Assembly (NCBI GenBank): GCA_045650705.1
Contig: JAZRRK010000055.1
Span: 35,229 to 99,228 of the forward strand
Direction: 5' to 3'
Length of the DNA stretch: 64,000 nucleotides
Origin: UMGS1781 sp045650705
Lineage (GTDB): Bacteria; Bacillota; Clostridia; TANB77; CAG-508
The first letter of the stretch is position 1. Every line of letters begins with the position of its first letter. This document shows, one piece after another, positions 23,472 to 32,309 of the stretch. The position numbers were made by a program, and so were the translations under genes. Under the pieces are notes generated by a model. It was not told the DNA's origin. It made no database searches and worked only from the letters and a program-made list of their open reading frames with translations.

Positions 23472-23672
23472 ATGAAAAAAGAAATACAACCAAATTATGA
23501 AGAAACAACAATAACTTGTGCTTGTGGAAAAGTATATAATGTTGGTTCAACAAAAAAAGATTTAAAAGTAGATATATGCTCTAATTGCCATGCTTTTTGG
23601 ACAGGTAACTTAAAAAGAGATACAACAGGTGGAAGAGCAGATAAATTTAAAAAGAAATATGGTATTGAGTAA
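23472..23672 (+). CDS. rpmE: Ribosomal protein L31, zinc-containing (bL31)
   Basis: A 66-residue protein MKKEIQPNYEETTITCACGKVYNVGSTKKDLKVDICSNCHAFWTG... with the CxC...CxxC zinc site and the closing GRADKFKKKYGI. Zinc-type L31 can be released and replaced by a zinc-free paralogue under zinc limitation in other Firmicutes. Own GGAGTG site; terminator follows. Confidence 0.95.
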   Translation: MKKEIQPNYEETTITCACGKVYNVGSTKKDLKVDICSNCHAFWTGNLKRDTTGGRADKFKKKYGIE

Positions 23673-23702
23673 AAAAAAGAGCACAAGCTCTTTTTTTTTA
23701 CA
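23673..23702 (+). terminator. Terminator after rpmE
   Basis: GAGC-ACAA-GCTC stem extended by A and T runs, ending in nine T. Confidence 0.85.
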
Positions 23703-23990
23703 TTTTTTTAGTAAGAGTGACTGTATCTCTCAAAGGATAAAAATGATAATAAAATGTAGAAAAATGAAAATCACAAATTGTGATAAAATGTCGTAAAACA
23801 TAATAAATTGCCATAAAGCAAAATAAAAAAAGAGAAAATAGCGCTAAACCTTGAAAAATAAGGAAAAATCACATATGATTTTTTGCAAAAAAATCGATTT
23901 TTTCGAGTTTTTATATTGACGTTTATGTAAAAATATGGTATTTTTATAACAAGCGGAAGAGAAAAAATAGAAAAAAGGGGAGTGCTTAAA
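23703..23990. other. Intergenic region with promoter
   Basis: About 290 bp without a gene. It is very AT-rich, with loosely repeated AAAATG/GTAAAAC words. A promoter-like TTGACG (23916-23921), 17-bp spacer, TATTTT (23939-23944) leads to the Spo0E-like gene. AAAATCGATTTTTT (near 23891) is a short palindrome next to it. I see no RNA gene. Confidence 0.5.
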
Positions 23991-24134
23991 ATGATAAATA
24001 AAGAAATCCTTAAATTGAGAGAAGAATTAAATAATAGTATTATAAATGGAGCAGATTATGAAATAATATATAAATTAAGCATAGAATTAGACGAACTAAT
24101 AACACAATATTATAAGGAGAGAGTAGATAAATAG
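23991..24134 (+). CDS. Spo0E-family aspartyl-phosphate phosphatase-like peptide
   Basis: A 47-residue protein whose C-terminal half YKLSIELDELITQYYKER carries the Spo0E signature S-x-E-L-D-x-L-I-x-x-Y. Spo0E-like proteins dephosphorylate Spo0A and hold back entry into sporulation; they are two short helices, as here. The GGGGAGTGCTTAAA site and a promoter lie upstream. The size is typical of this family. Confidence 0.8.
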   Translation: MINKEILKLREELNNSIINGADYEIIYKLSIELDELITQYYKERVDK

Positions 24135-24162
24135 GACCCAAATTATGGGTTCTATTTATCTT
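24128..24162 (+). terminator. Terminator after the Spo0E-like gene
   Basis: Stem ATAGGACCCA / TGGGTTCTAT (one G-T pair) followed by TTATCTTTT; overlaps the stop codon. Confidence 0.7.
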
Positions 24163-24171
24163 TTAAAACAC

Positions 24172-24201
24172 TTGCAATTTAATGTAGAATTATGGTATAC
24201 T
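24172..24201 (+). promoter_or_regulatory. Promoter of apt
   Basis: TTGCAA (24172-24177), 18-bp spacer, TATACT (24196-24201). Confidence 0.65.
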
Positions 24202-24235
24202 ATAGGAGAATTTGTAAAAAAGGATTGGTGTTTTT

Positions 24236-24721
24236 ATGGCCGAATTAAGATTTATTGAAGACTTTCCAGTGAAAGGAGTAAGATTTATTGATATCTCGCC
24301 AAAACTAGCAGATAAAGATGACTTTTCAAATATTATAGATGAAATGTGTTCAAAAGTTCCTGAGAATACAGATTATATCATAGCTCCTGAATCAAGAGGA
24401 TATATTTTTGGAACAGCTGTTGCTGATAAATTACATAAAGGTTTTGTACCTATTAGAAAACCAGGAAAACTTCCTGAAAATTTAGTTTTATCTGTTGATT
24501 ATTATAAAGAATATGGAAAAGATTCTTTATGCTTACCAACAAATGATAATTACGAAAACAAAAACTTTTATTTTATAGATGATGTACTTGCAACAGGAGG
24601 AACATTAGAAGCTTCAAAAGAATTAATACAAAAATGTGGTGGAAATTTTGTAGGAGCAGGAGTATATATTAATATAAAAAGTTTAAATAATTTAGATACA
24701 AATTATGTAGAAAGTATGTAA
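24236..24721 (+). CDS. apt: Adenine phosphoribosyltransferase
   Basis: A 161-residue purine-salvage enzyme making AMP from adenine and PRPP. The PRPP-binding motif FYFIDDVLATGGTLEAS lies near residue 110-126, and IDISPKLADKDDF and APESRGYIFG are typical of APRT. It is about ten residues shorter than many relatives. A strong bidirectional terminator separates it from the convergent deoD, another purine-salvage gene. Confidence 0.9.
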   Translation: MAELRFIEDFPVKGVRFIDISPKLADKDDFSNIIDEMCSKVPENTDYIIAPESRGYIFGTAVADKLHKGFVPIRKPGKLPENLVLSVDYYKEYGKDSLCLPTNDNYENKNFYFIDDVLATGGTLEASKELIQKCGGNFVGAGVYINIKSLNNLDTNYVESM

Positions 24722-24729
24722 AAAATAAA

Positions 24730-24762
24730 AAAACCGTTTTCTTCAAGAAAACGGTTTTTTTA
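24730..24762. terminator. Bidirectional terminator between apt and deoD
   Basis: AAAACCGTTTTCTT/AAGAAAACGGTTTT stem with T runs on both strands. Confidence 0.9.
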
Positions 24763-24766
24763 TTTT

Positions 24767-25474
24767 TTACAATTGTATTGCAGATTCTAATCCCAAACGA
24801 ATCATATCTACAAGAGCAGTTTGTCTTTCTTGCGCAGTTAGTTCTTCAGGTTTTACTAAAGAATCTGTTACAGATAAAATACAAGAAGCTTTTTTACCTA
24901 ATCTATTTGCTATTGCAAATAAAGCGAAAGATTCCATTTCAGCTGCTATACATCCATATTTTTCATATAATTCTTTTAAATCAGCTGTTTCTGAATAGAA
25001 TGCATCTGTACTATGTACATTTCCTTCAACAACTGGTAAATTTAATTCTTTTGCAGTTCTTATAATAACATCATTACAAGAATTTTTTGCTGGAATAGAG
25101 TGGTCTTTGCATCCACTATAAATTTCAGCAAATGTAGATTCACTATATGCGTCATTTACAACAATTATATCTTTTAAATTTAAATCTTGAATATATCCTC
25201 CACAACTTCCAATTCTTATTATACAGTCTACATCATAAAATTTAAATAGTTCGTGAACATAAATTCCTACACTAGGAATTCCCATTCCGTGTCCCATTAC
25301 TGTAATTTCTTTACCTTTGTATGTACCAGTATAAGCAAGCATTCCTCTAACAGAGTTTACTAATTTTGCATTATCAAGGAAATTTTCAGCAATATATTTT
25401 GCTCTTAAAGGATCTCCTGGCATTAAAACAATTTTTGCGATATCTTCTTTTTTAGCTTCGTTATGTGGTGTCAT
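24767..25474 (-). CDS. deoD: Purine nucleoside phosphorylase, DeoD type
   Basis: A 235-residue hexameric-type phosphorylase splitting purine (deoxy)nucleosides with phosphate. Visible motifs: MPGDPLRAKYIAENFL (phosphate site), MGHGMGIPSVGIYVHEL, RIGSCGG and the nucleoside site AAEMESFALFAIANRLGKKASCILSVTDSL. Start chosen after TGGAGGTAATTAAAT. It faces apt across a shared terminator. Confidence 0.95.
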   Translation of the reverse strand: MTPHNEAKKEDIAKIVLMPGDPLRAKYIAENFLDNAKLVNSVRGMLAYTGTYKGKEITVMGHGMGIPSVGIYVHELFKFYDVDCIIRIGSCGGYIQDLNLKDIIVVNDAYSESTFAEIYSGCKDHSIPAKNSCNDVIIRTAKELNLPVVEGNVHSTDAFYSETADLKELYEKYGCIAAEMESFALFAIANRLGKKASCILSVTDSLVKPEELTAQERQTALVDMIRLGLESAIQL

Positions 25475-25715
25475 ATTTAATTACCTCCATTTTTTATTAA
25501 TATAAAATATTATACAAAATATTAAATAGTTATGCAAGAGTTAAAAAACAAAATATTTAATATAAATGTAATTAATAGATATTAAAAAACATAAAATTTT
25601 AATAAAAGAGCTATACAAAATAAGAAAAAAATATTATAATAGAATATGGAAAAAAATAGATGAAACAAATTTAAAGTATTATGAAAAGGTAAAAAATAAA
25701 ATAGGAGGAATAGAA

Positions 25716-27176
25716 ATGGAATTAAAGTCTGTTATTGCAGGTATTGAAGGAATAAAAGGACATGGAAATCTTAATTTAGATATAAAATCAATTGAATGTG
25801 ATTCAAGAAGAGTAGAAAAAGATGGAATGTTTGTTGCCATAAAAGGATTTGAAGCAGATGGTCATGAGTTTATAAAACAAGCTATTGATAATGGCGCATC
25901 AACGATTGTAATCCAAGAGGGAGCTAAATTAAGTAAGAAAGATATAAATGATTCTGTTACTATATTAATGGTACCTGATACAAGGAGTGCATTATCAAAA
26001 ATAGCATGTAATTTCTATAATAATCCATCAAGAAAATTTACCTTAATAGGTATAACAGGAACAAAGGGAAAAACAACCACAACATTTATGATTAAAGCTA
26101 TATTAGAACAGCAAGGTAAGAAAGTAGGACTAATAGGAACAGTAGCAAATTATATAGGAGATAAAAATTTAGGAGAAAGTTCAAGAACAACCCCAGATAG
26201 TTTAGAGTTACAAAAATTATTTAGTCAAATGGTAGAAGAACAGGTGGATACTGTTATAATGGAGGTTTCATCACAAGCGTTAAAACTACATAGAGTAGAT
26301 GGATGTGATTTTGATATAGCTGTATTTACAAATTTTTCAGAAGATCACATAAGTGAAAATGAACATCCTGATATGGAAGATTATTTTAATTCAAAATTAA
26401 AATTAATAAAATTAAGCAAAACTAGTTTTATTAACGCAGATGATTTTAAAGTTTCAAAAATCAAAAAAATGCTTCCAGAGAACAATATAAAATCTTATGG
26501 AATAGACAATGAATCAGATTTATTAGCAAAGGACATAACAATAACAAATTCAAGTGTTGATTTTAAAGTAAAGATAGATGGAAAAAATGAGAGGGTAAAA
26601 ACAGGAATACCAGGAAGATTTAGTGTTTATAATTCACTAGCTGCAATAAGTGTAGCAACGAAAATTGGAGCAAATGCAGAAAAGATAAAAGAAGCTCTTC
26701 TAAGTGTAAGAGTTCCAGGAAGAAGTGAGCTTGTAGACAATAAAAAAGGATTAACTATAATGGTAGATTATGCACACTCTCCAGAAAGTTTACAAAGTAT
26801 ATTAAGTGCGGTAAAAAGTTATACTAGAGGAAAAGTAATTGCTGTATTTGGATGTGGAGGAGATAGAGATAAAACAAAAAGACCTATAATGGGACAAATA
26901 GCAACAAATATTGCAGATTTTACAATAATAACATCAGATAATCCACGAACAGAGAATCCGGAGAAGATTATAGAAGAAATAGAAGCAGGAGCAAAAAAAT
27001 CAAAAGGAAAATATATAACGATAGAGAATAGAACAGAAGCTATAAAATATGCAGTAAATATGGCAACAAAAAATGATATAATAGTATTAGCTGGAAAAGG
27101 CCATGAAACATATCAAGAGATAAATGGAGAGAAGAAGCACTACGATGAAAGAGAAATTATAAAGGAGGTAACTTAA
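25716..27176 (+). CDS. murE: UDP-MurNAc-tripeptide synthetase (meso-DAP adding)
   Basis: A 486-residue Mur ligase. The ATP loop ITGTKGKTTTTFM (about residues 111-123) and the substrate-specificity motif DNPRTEN (around residue 408) are clear; DNPR is diagnostic for adding meso-diaminopimelate, so the peptidoglycan is of the DAP type. It acts in the cytosol after MurD. It heads a mur-fts cluster murE-mraY-ftsW-murG; mraY starts two bases after its stop. Confidence 0.95.
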   Translation: MELKSVIAGIEGIKGHGNLNLDIKSIECDSRRVEKDGMFVAIKGFEADGHEFIKQAIDNGASTIVIQEGAKLSKKDINDSVTILMVPDTRSALSKIACNFYNNPSRKFTLIGITGTKGKTTTTFMIKAILEQQGKKVGLIGTVANYIGDKNLGESSRTTPDSLELQKLFSQMVEEQVDTVIMEVSSQALKLHRVDGCDFDIAVFTNFSEDHISENEHPDMEDYFNSKLKLIKLSKTSFINADDFKVSKIKKMLPENNIKSYGIDNESDLLAKDITITNSSVDFKVKIDGKNERVKTGIPGRFSVYNSLAAISVATKIGANAEKIKEALLSVRVPGRSELVDNKKGLTIMVDYAHSPESLQSILSAVKSYTRGKVIAVFGCGGDRDKTKRPIMGQIATNIADFTIITSDNPRTENPEKIIEEIEAGAKKSKGKYITIENRTEAIKYAVNMATKNDIIVLAGKGHETYQEINGEKKHYDEREIIKEVT

Positions 27177-27178
27177 AA

Positions 27179-28160
27179 GTGTATTTCCAGACAAGAATTC
27201 TGTTTGTATCTTTTATTGCAACAGTAATTTTAGCTATATTTATAATACCAATATTAAAAAAATTTAAGATTGGACAGATTGAGAGAGAAGAAGGACCTCA
27301 AAGTCATTTAGGTAAAAGAGGTACACCTACAATGGGTGGAATAATAATCGCATTACGGAATTATTATTGGAACAATTGGTGGATATATATATTATTCTAC
27401 AACAGATCCTGCAGTAGGAAGAAAATTATTTCCTTTATTACTTATATCAATAGGTTTTGGAGTTATAGGATTTATAGATGATTATAAAAAGCTTGTATTA
27501 AAAAATACAAAAGGTCTAAAACCTTCAAGCAAAATGTTAGGATTACTTATAATTTCTGTGTTATTTACATTATACTTGGTAGAAGGAGTTCATATAGGAA
27601 CATCTACAATAATACCGTTTTTTAAACAGGAGATAGTTTTACCTATATTGTTATATATACCATTTGCAATTATAGTTATGCTGGCAACGACAAATGCAGT
27701 AAATTTAACTGATGGTATTGATGGTTTAAGTACTAGTGTTTCAGCAATAATAACAACATGTCTTACAGTAATTGCAATAATTTTAGATGTAAAAGAAATA
27801 GTAGTATTTGGAAGTATAATAGTAGGAGCATGTTTAGGATTCTTAATTTTTAATTTAAATACTGCAAAAGTTTTTATGGGAGATACAGGTTCACTCTTAT
27901 TAGGAGGAGTAATCTCCGCCATGGCATTATATTTACAAATGCCACTTATACTACTAATAATAGCAGCAATACCAGTGTTAGAAACAATATCAGTTGTACT
28001 TCAGGTACTATACTTTAAGAAAACAGGAGGAAAGAGACTATTAAAAATGGCACCTTTACATCACCATTTTGAATTATCAGGCTGGAAAGAAAATAAAGTA
28101 GTATCGGTATTTTGTATATTTACATTAATGCTATGTATAATAGGACTATGTTCTATATAA
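27179..28160 (+). pseudogene. mraY: Phospho-N-acetylmuramoyl-pentapeptide transferase, one-base frameshift
   Basis: Starts from GTG after AAAGGAGGT. Frame one gives residues 1-59 (RILFVSFIATVILAIFIIPILKKF...GKRGTPTMGGIIIAL); the rest continues in the +1 frame (IGTIGGYIYYSTTDP..., then NAVNLTDGIDGLSTSVSAI, MGDTGSLLLGG and the MraY signature APLHHHFELSGW). Removing one base around 27350-27360 gives a 326-residue protein of normal length. MraY makes lipid I and is essential, so a sequencing or assembly error is the likeliest cause. Confidence 0.9.
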
Positions 28161-28194
28161 ACAAAAGACATAATATACTAAGAAAGAGGTATTT

Positions 28195-29343
28195 ATGAAA
28201 AATAAAAAGAGTAGAGAAAATAATAAACCATTTGATTTTCTTTTATTTATGGTAGTATTAATATTATTAGGTATGGGCATAACTATGGTGTTATCAGCCA
28301 GTTCTCCAATGTCGCTTTCTACAACATCTAGTAGTTATACATATGTATCAAAGCAAGCAATATCCGCAGTATTAGGAATTGCAGTTATGCTAATAATATC
28401 AAAAATAGATTATAAAATATATTCAAAATTCTACAAAATAATATGGATTGTCTCTATAATTGCTTTATTAGCCGTATTAATACCTGGAATAGGGGTTAGC
28501 GTTAAAGGAGCAACAAGATGGATTAATTTCCCTATTTTTGGCTCAATACAACCATCAGAAATAACAAAGCTGGGATTAATAATATTCTTTGCTGCATATC
28601 TTACAATACATAGAAATGAATTAAAAGATTTAAAGAAAGGTTTTTTTAAACCAATAATATTTTTTGTGATGCCAGCAATAGCAATATTATTAGGTGTCCA
28701 ATCACATTTAAGTGCATCAGTCTTAATAATTTTAACAGTATCGATTATGATGCTAATGGCAGGATGTAAATTTTCTCATTTTGCCATATTTGGAGGAGCA
28801 GGAGCAGTTTTAGGAGGAGGAGCATTATATGTCCTTGCTAAATATTTTGGAATAGGTGCATATAGGCTACAAAGACTAATAGCATTTGCAGATCCATGGG
28901 CAGACCCATTAGATACAGGTTGGCAAATTATACAAGGACTATATGCAATAGGTTCAGGAGGATTATTCGGAGTAGGTTTAGGTAATAGTAGACAAAAATA
29001 TCTATACATATCTGAGCCACATAATGATTATATATTTGCTGTACTTGCTGAAGAACTAGGATTTGTTGGATGTGTAATTGTAATGCTACTATTTGCAATA
29101 TTTATCTGGAGAGGAACAATAATTGCTATGAAGGCACCAGATATGTTTGGAAGTTTATTAGCTTGTGGAATAACAGGATTAATAGGATTTCAAGCAATAA
29201 TAAATATAGCAGTTGTAACATCATCAATGCCAGTTACAGGAATATCACTTCCATTTTTCAGCTACGGAGGAACATCACTAATAATTTTGCTTGCGTCGGT
29301 TGGAATACTACTCAATATATCAAGGCAAGCATCTAAAATTTAG
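28195..29343 (+). CDS. ftsW: SEDS peptidoglycan polymerase, FtsW/SpoVE type
   Basis: A 382-residue membrane protein with about ten spans. SEDS motifs are visible: KGATRWINFPIFGSIQPSEITKLGLI, YRLQRLIAFADPWADPLDTGWQIIQGLYAIGSGGLFGVGLGNS and the ISEPHNDYIFAVLAEELGF loop with the catalytic Asp/Glu region. It polymerises lipid II with a partner class B penicillin-binding protein. Position between mraY and murG is classical for ftsW; spoVE is the alternative name in spore formers. Confidence 0.92.
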   Translation: MKNKKSRENNKPFDFLLFMVVLILLGMGITMVLSASSPMSLSTTSSSYTYVSKQAISAVLGIAVMLIISKIDYKIYSKFYKIIWIVSIIALLAVLIPGIGVSVKGATRWINFPIFGSIQPSEITKLGLIIFFAAYLTIHRNELKDLKKGFFKPIIFFVMPAIAILLGVQSHLSASVLIILTVSIMMLMAGCKFSHFAIFGGAGAVLGGGALYVLAKYFGIGAYRLQRLIAFADPWADPLDTGWQIIQGLYAIGSGGLFGVGLGNSRQKYLYISEPHNDYIFAVLAEELGFVGCVIVMLLFAIFIWRGTIIAMKAPDMFGSLLACGITGLIGFQAIINIAVVTSSMPVTGISLPFFSYGGTSLIILLASVGILLNISRQASKI

Positions 29344-29347
29344 AATT

Positions 29348-29371
29348 GTAGGGGCGACCATTGGTCGTCCG
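29348..29371. repeat. GGGGCGACC interspersed palindromic repeat
   Basis: Core GGGGCGACCATTGGTCGTCC directly after ftsW. Confidence 0.8.
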
Positions 29372-29385
29372 TTCTACGAAGTAGT

Positions 29386-29440
29386 GCTATAAAAGCCCCT
29401 TTAACAAGGGGGCTGTCACCGTTAGGTGACTGGGGGTTCT
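29386..29440. repeat. GCCCC...GGGGGC intergenic repeat
   Basis: AAAAGCCCCTTTAACAAGGG, then GGCTGTCACCGTTAGGTGAC and TGGGGGTTCT. Same class as 18603-18650. Confidence 0.7.
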
Positions 29441-29469
29441 TAACCCTAGTAAGAGAAGGGAGGCAAATC

Positions 29470-30570
29470 ATGAAAGTCATAATTGCAGCAGCAGGAACAG
29501 GAGGACATATAAATCCAGGTATTGCTATAGCAAACGAAATAAAAAAGCATAAACAAAATGCAGATATAACATTTATTGGAACTCCAAGAGGATTAGAAAA
29601 TGACTTAGTACCAAGGGCAGGATATAAATTAAAAACAATAAATGCATATGGAATAAAAAGACAATTAAGTATTTCTAATTTAAAAAATGCATATAAGACA
29701 TTAAAAAGCTATAAAGACGCAAAAAAAATAATAAAACAAATAAAACCAGATATAATAATTGGAACAGGAGGATATATTTGTGGACCAGTATTACAAGCTG
29801 GAATAAAAATGGGGATACCTACGATACTTCATGAAAGTAATGCTTTTCCAGGAATGACAGTTAAGTTGCTATCTAAAAAAGTTGATACAGTTTTAGTGGG
29901 ATTTGAAGATGCAAAGAAGAGACTTATAAAAGCAAAAAACATAGTACTAACTGGAACTCCAACAAAAATTGAAAAAATAAGTTTAAATGAAGGACAAAAA
30001 GGTCAAATAAAAAAACAATTTAAAATAGCAAATGATTTACCAATAGTAGTAATATTTGGGGGTAGCCAAGGAGCAGAATCTATAAATAAATGTTTAATAA
30101 ACTTAATTAATAATAAATTAAATAAATCATATCAAATAGTTTGGGCAGTTGGTAAATTAAATTATGAACAAGTAAGAGAAAGCATAAAAGAGCAATATAA
30201 TTCAGTAATAGTTCCATATATATATAATATGGATGAAGTACTAAATCTTGCAGATCTAGTAGTATCAAGAAGCGGTGCAATGACAATAACAGAAGTGGCG
30301 AGATGTGGAAAACCAGCAATATTTATACCATATCCATATGCAACAGAAAATCATCAAGAATATAATGCTAAAGTATTAGCAAATGCGAATGCTGCAAAGA
30401 TAGTATTAGATAAAGATTTAAATGAGGAAATTTTAAATAAATCTATAAATCAAATAATAAATGACAAAGATATGTTAAAAAGAATGGGAGATAACGCAGA
30501 AAAAATAGCAATACAAAACGTAGAAGAGAGAATTTATGCTGAAATAGAGAAATGTTATAATAAATCTTAA
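29470..30570 (+). CDS. murG: Lipid II synthase (UDP-GlcNAc transferase) MurG
   Basis: A 366-residue GT-B glycosyltransferase beginning MKVIIAAAGTGGHINPGIAIANEIK, with the GTGG loop, GTGGYICGPVLQAG and ATYPYATENHQEYNA-like donor site (PYPYATENHQEYNAKVL, about residue 290-306). It adds GlcNAc to lipid I on the inner membrane face. GGGAGG site; terminator after. Confidence 0.95.
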   Translation: MKVIIAAAGTGGHINPGIAIANEIKKHKQNADITFIGTPRGLENDLVPRAGYKLKTINAYGIKRQLSISNLKNAYKTLKSYKDAKKIIKQIKPDIIIGTGGYICGPVLQAGIKMGIPTILHESNAFPGMTVKLLSKKVDTVLVGFEDAKKRLIKAKNIVLTGTPTKIEKISLNEGQKGQIKKQFKIANDLPIVVIFGGSQGAESINKCLINLINNKLNKSYQIVWAVGKLNYEQVRESIKEQYNSVIVPYIYNMDEVLNLADLVVSRSGAMTITEVARCGKPAIFIPYPYATENHQEYNAKVLANANAAKIVLDKDLNEEILNKSINQIINDKDMLKRMGDNAEKIAIQNVEERIYAEIEKCYNKS

Positions 30571-30583
30571 ATCAAAATATAAT

Positions 30584-30620
30584 AGCAATATAACCTACTT
30601 TGGTAGGCTATATTGCTTAT
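30584..30620. terminator. Terminator between murG and tspO
   Basis: AGCAATATAACCTAC/GTAGGCTATATTGCT stem, near-perfect, with T-rich ends on both strands. Confidence 0.85.
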
Positions 30621-30622
30621 TT

Positions 30623-31081
30623 TTATCTGTTTAACAAATATACTCCTAAATTCAAATATGAAGCAAATAGTATCCAAAGTATATATGGAATTTGAAGTAG
30701 CCCTGCTATTTTATTTTTAGAGTAAAATTCCCTTATCATTATTATTACTACAACTGCAAGCAATATAATCCAGAAAAAAGAAAATAATCTCCATTTAAAT
30801 GTAAAAAAGAAAAAAGACCATAAAGCATTTATAAATAGTTGTAAATAATAAATTAAATTAATTCTAGGATTAACAAGAGAATTGCTTTCTAATATTCCAT
30901 AAGATATTCCCATTAATGCATACAAAATAGTCCAAACTATAGGAAAAATAAAACCAGGTGGTGATAAAGGTGGTTGATTTAATGAATTATAATCTATGGA
31001 GCTAGAAGTAAGAAGTCCGACAATACCACCAACTATTAAAGGAATTAGAATAGACTTAAAATAAATTTTAAAATTTGACAT
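30623..31081 (-). CDS. tspO: TspO/MBR family membrane protein
   Basis: A 152-residue protein with five membrane helices and the TspO signature LNQPPLSPPGFIFPIVWTILYALMGISYGI (about residues 34-63), plus WSFFFFTFKWRLFSFFWI and a closing tryptophan/leucine helix. TspO proteins bind porphyrins or lipids and can degrade porphyrins; their role in Clostridia is unclear. Monocistronic, facing murG. Confidence 0.9.
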   Translation of the reverse strand: MSNFKIYFKSILIPLIVGGIVGLLTSSSIDYNSLNQPPLSPPGFIFPIVWTILYALMGISYGILESNSLVNPRINLIYYLQLFINALWSFFFFTFKWRLFSFFWIILLAVVVIIMIREFYSKNKIAGLLQIPYILWILFASYLNLGVYLLNR

Positions 31082-31188
31082 ATTATACCCCCTTATATAA
31101 ATATATTCAAACTTTCTAGCATATATTTGTAAAATTTAAAAATAAATATTATTTAATTCATGGTCCAGGCACAAAAATTTATCTAAAA

Positions 31189-31197
31189 CATATAATT
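31189..31197 (+). promoter_or_regulatory. Possible sigma-E/sigma-K-type -10 box of sigK
   Basis: CATATAATT lies 27 bp before the sigK start and fits the CATA-type -10 of mother-cell sigma factors; an AC dinucleotide sits 16 bp upstream (31171-31172), as in the sigma-K consensus. No good sigma-A -35 box is paired with it. Tentative. Confidence 0.4.
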
Positions 31198-31224
31198 TGG
31201 TATAGATAAATGGAGGTGCTTTTT

Positions 31225-31563
31225 TTGTTATTTTATTTAACAAGTTTTATAGAATTTTGTAAAACTGCTTTTTTTGTTTTAGGGTACATATCAAATAATA
31301 GCTTGTTTCCAGAACCATTATCACCAGAAGAAGAGAAAGAATATTTGGAAAGATATATGAATGGTGATGAAGAAGCTAGAAACATACTAATAGAAAGAAA
31401 CCTAAGATTAGTAGCACACATATGCAAAAAATATAATATACCAAATCTAGAATTAGATGATTTGATTTCAATAGGAACAATAGGATTGATAAAAGGAATA
31501 AACACATTTAATCTAGATAAGAATGTTAGACTGGCTACATATGCTTCAAGATGCATCGAAAAT
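31225..31563 (+). CDS. sigK: Pro-sigma-K, 5' part of the interrupted gene
   Basis: Encodes the first 113 residues of RNA polymerase sigma-K, the late mother-cell sigma factor of sporulation. GGAGGTG (31212-31218) is the ribosome binding site of a TTG at 31225; the ATG at 31210 overlaps that site and is unlikely to start translation. Residues 1-20 form a hydrophobic pro-sequence before YISNNSLFPEPLS; the region-2 core ERNLRLVAHICKKY and DLISIGTIGLIKGINTF follows. The gene breaks off after RCIEN at an AAATG (31560-31564); beyond it the frame runs 18 codons into foreign sequence and stops. The 3' part is at 39705-40061. Confidence 0.93.
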
Positions 31564-31565
31564 GC

Positions 31566-32075
31566 AACTATCACGTGTTGGAAAATCAAGTGGCGATTAG
31601 TAAGCTGTTTGATAAATTAAAGGACAAGCTAGATACTGAAATAATAATTCATACTAGCCCTACATGGAAGATACCACGAATAAATGAACATAGTACACTT
31701 GGAGAACAAATAAAATATTATCGTAGACTTGCTAATATAAAACAAACTGATTTATGCCTTAAACTTGGTTGTGATAGAGGTGTTTTAGACCATCTTGAAA
31801 ATAGAGATATGAAACTAATAAATATTAACTTAATTAAAGATATTATAAAAGAATTAAATATTGAAGATAAAATTATTATAAATGATGATTATATTTCTTT
31901 TATTTTTGATAATCCAAGTAAAGCAATAATTGATTTTAGAAAGAAAAATAATCTTAAAAGAAGTGATTTATCCAAAATGATGAAAATTGATATATCAGTA
32001 ATTAAAAGATGGGAAAATGGAAAGTGTCAAATGACTAGAGCAAGTTATAATAAATTAAAAAAATGTATGAGTTAG
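31566..32075 (+). CDS. Helix-turn-helix protein lacking a start in the integrated state
   Basis: About 170 codons just inside the left end of the element. Two HTH-like segments are visible: IKYYRRLANIKQTDLCLKLGCDRGVLDHLENRD and IDFRKKNNLKRSDLSKMMKIDISVIKRWENGK. No ATG occurs before the second half of the frame and no ribosome binding site is near the possible GTG/TTG starts (31575, 31578, 31590); the only upstream ATG (31551) lies in sigK sequence without a site. In the excised circle the frame is continuous with the serine recombinase. It is therefore best read as a C-terminal extension of the recombinase, expressed only in circular form. Confidence 0.6.
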   Translation, partial: NYHVLENQVAISKLFDKLKDKLDTEIIIHTSPTWKIPRINEHSTLGEQIKYYRRLANIKQTDLCLKLGCDRGVLDHLENRDMKLININLIKDIIKELNIEDKIIINDDYISFIFDNPSKAIIDFRKKNNLKRSDLSKMMKIDISVIKRWENGKCQMTRASYNKLKKCMS

Positions 32076-32263
32076 TCGCTCGTACATTTTTCTTTATCTT
32101 TTAAATGCCCTAATACAGAATTTAATAATTCTCTTTTAGATGCATCATTAATATTTAATTGTTTTATTTTTTCTATCAATAGGGTTGCATGAAAGTCTGC
32201 AACTCTATTTTCAAGTTCTTTTTTATCTTCTTCTAGTTCTGGAAGATTTACAATAACTTTCAT
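32072..32263 (-). CDS. Hypothetical helical protein (63 aa)
   Basis: MKVIVNLPELEEDKKELENRVADFHATLLIEKIKQL... is an acidic/basic amphipathic helical protein with no recognisable family. The AAGGAGG site before its ATG is strong. It is the last gene of the leftward element operon and its 3' end meets the HTH frame. A small accessory protein of the replication or transfer module is possible from position only. Confidence 0.6.
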   Translation of the reverse strand: MKVIVNLPELEEDKKELENRVADFHATLLIEKIKQLNINDASKRELLNSVLGHLKDKEKCTSD

Positions 32264-32309
32264 GCTAGCCTCCTTACTTAAAGTTTATTCAAACTATAAA
32301 ATAATTTGA

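Noticed and set aside
31560..31569. TGCAA as the recombination core instead of AAATG
   Set aside because: TGCAA is also shared by both ends, but joining there inserts two residues (RCIENANEILM). AAATG restores the conserved RCIENEILM exactly.
31551..31580. ATG at 31551 as the start of the element HTH gene
   Set aside because: It lies in sigK flanking sequence outside the element and has no Shine-Dalgarno sequence; the frame is better explained as continuous with the recombinase in the circle.
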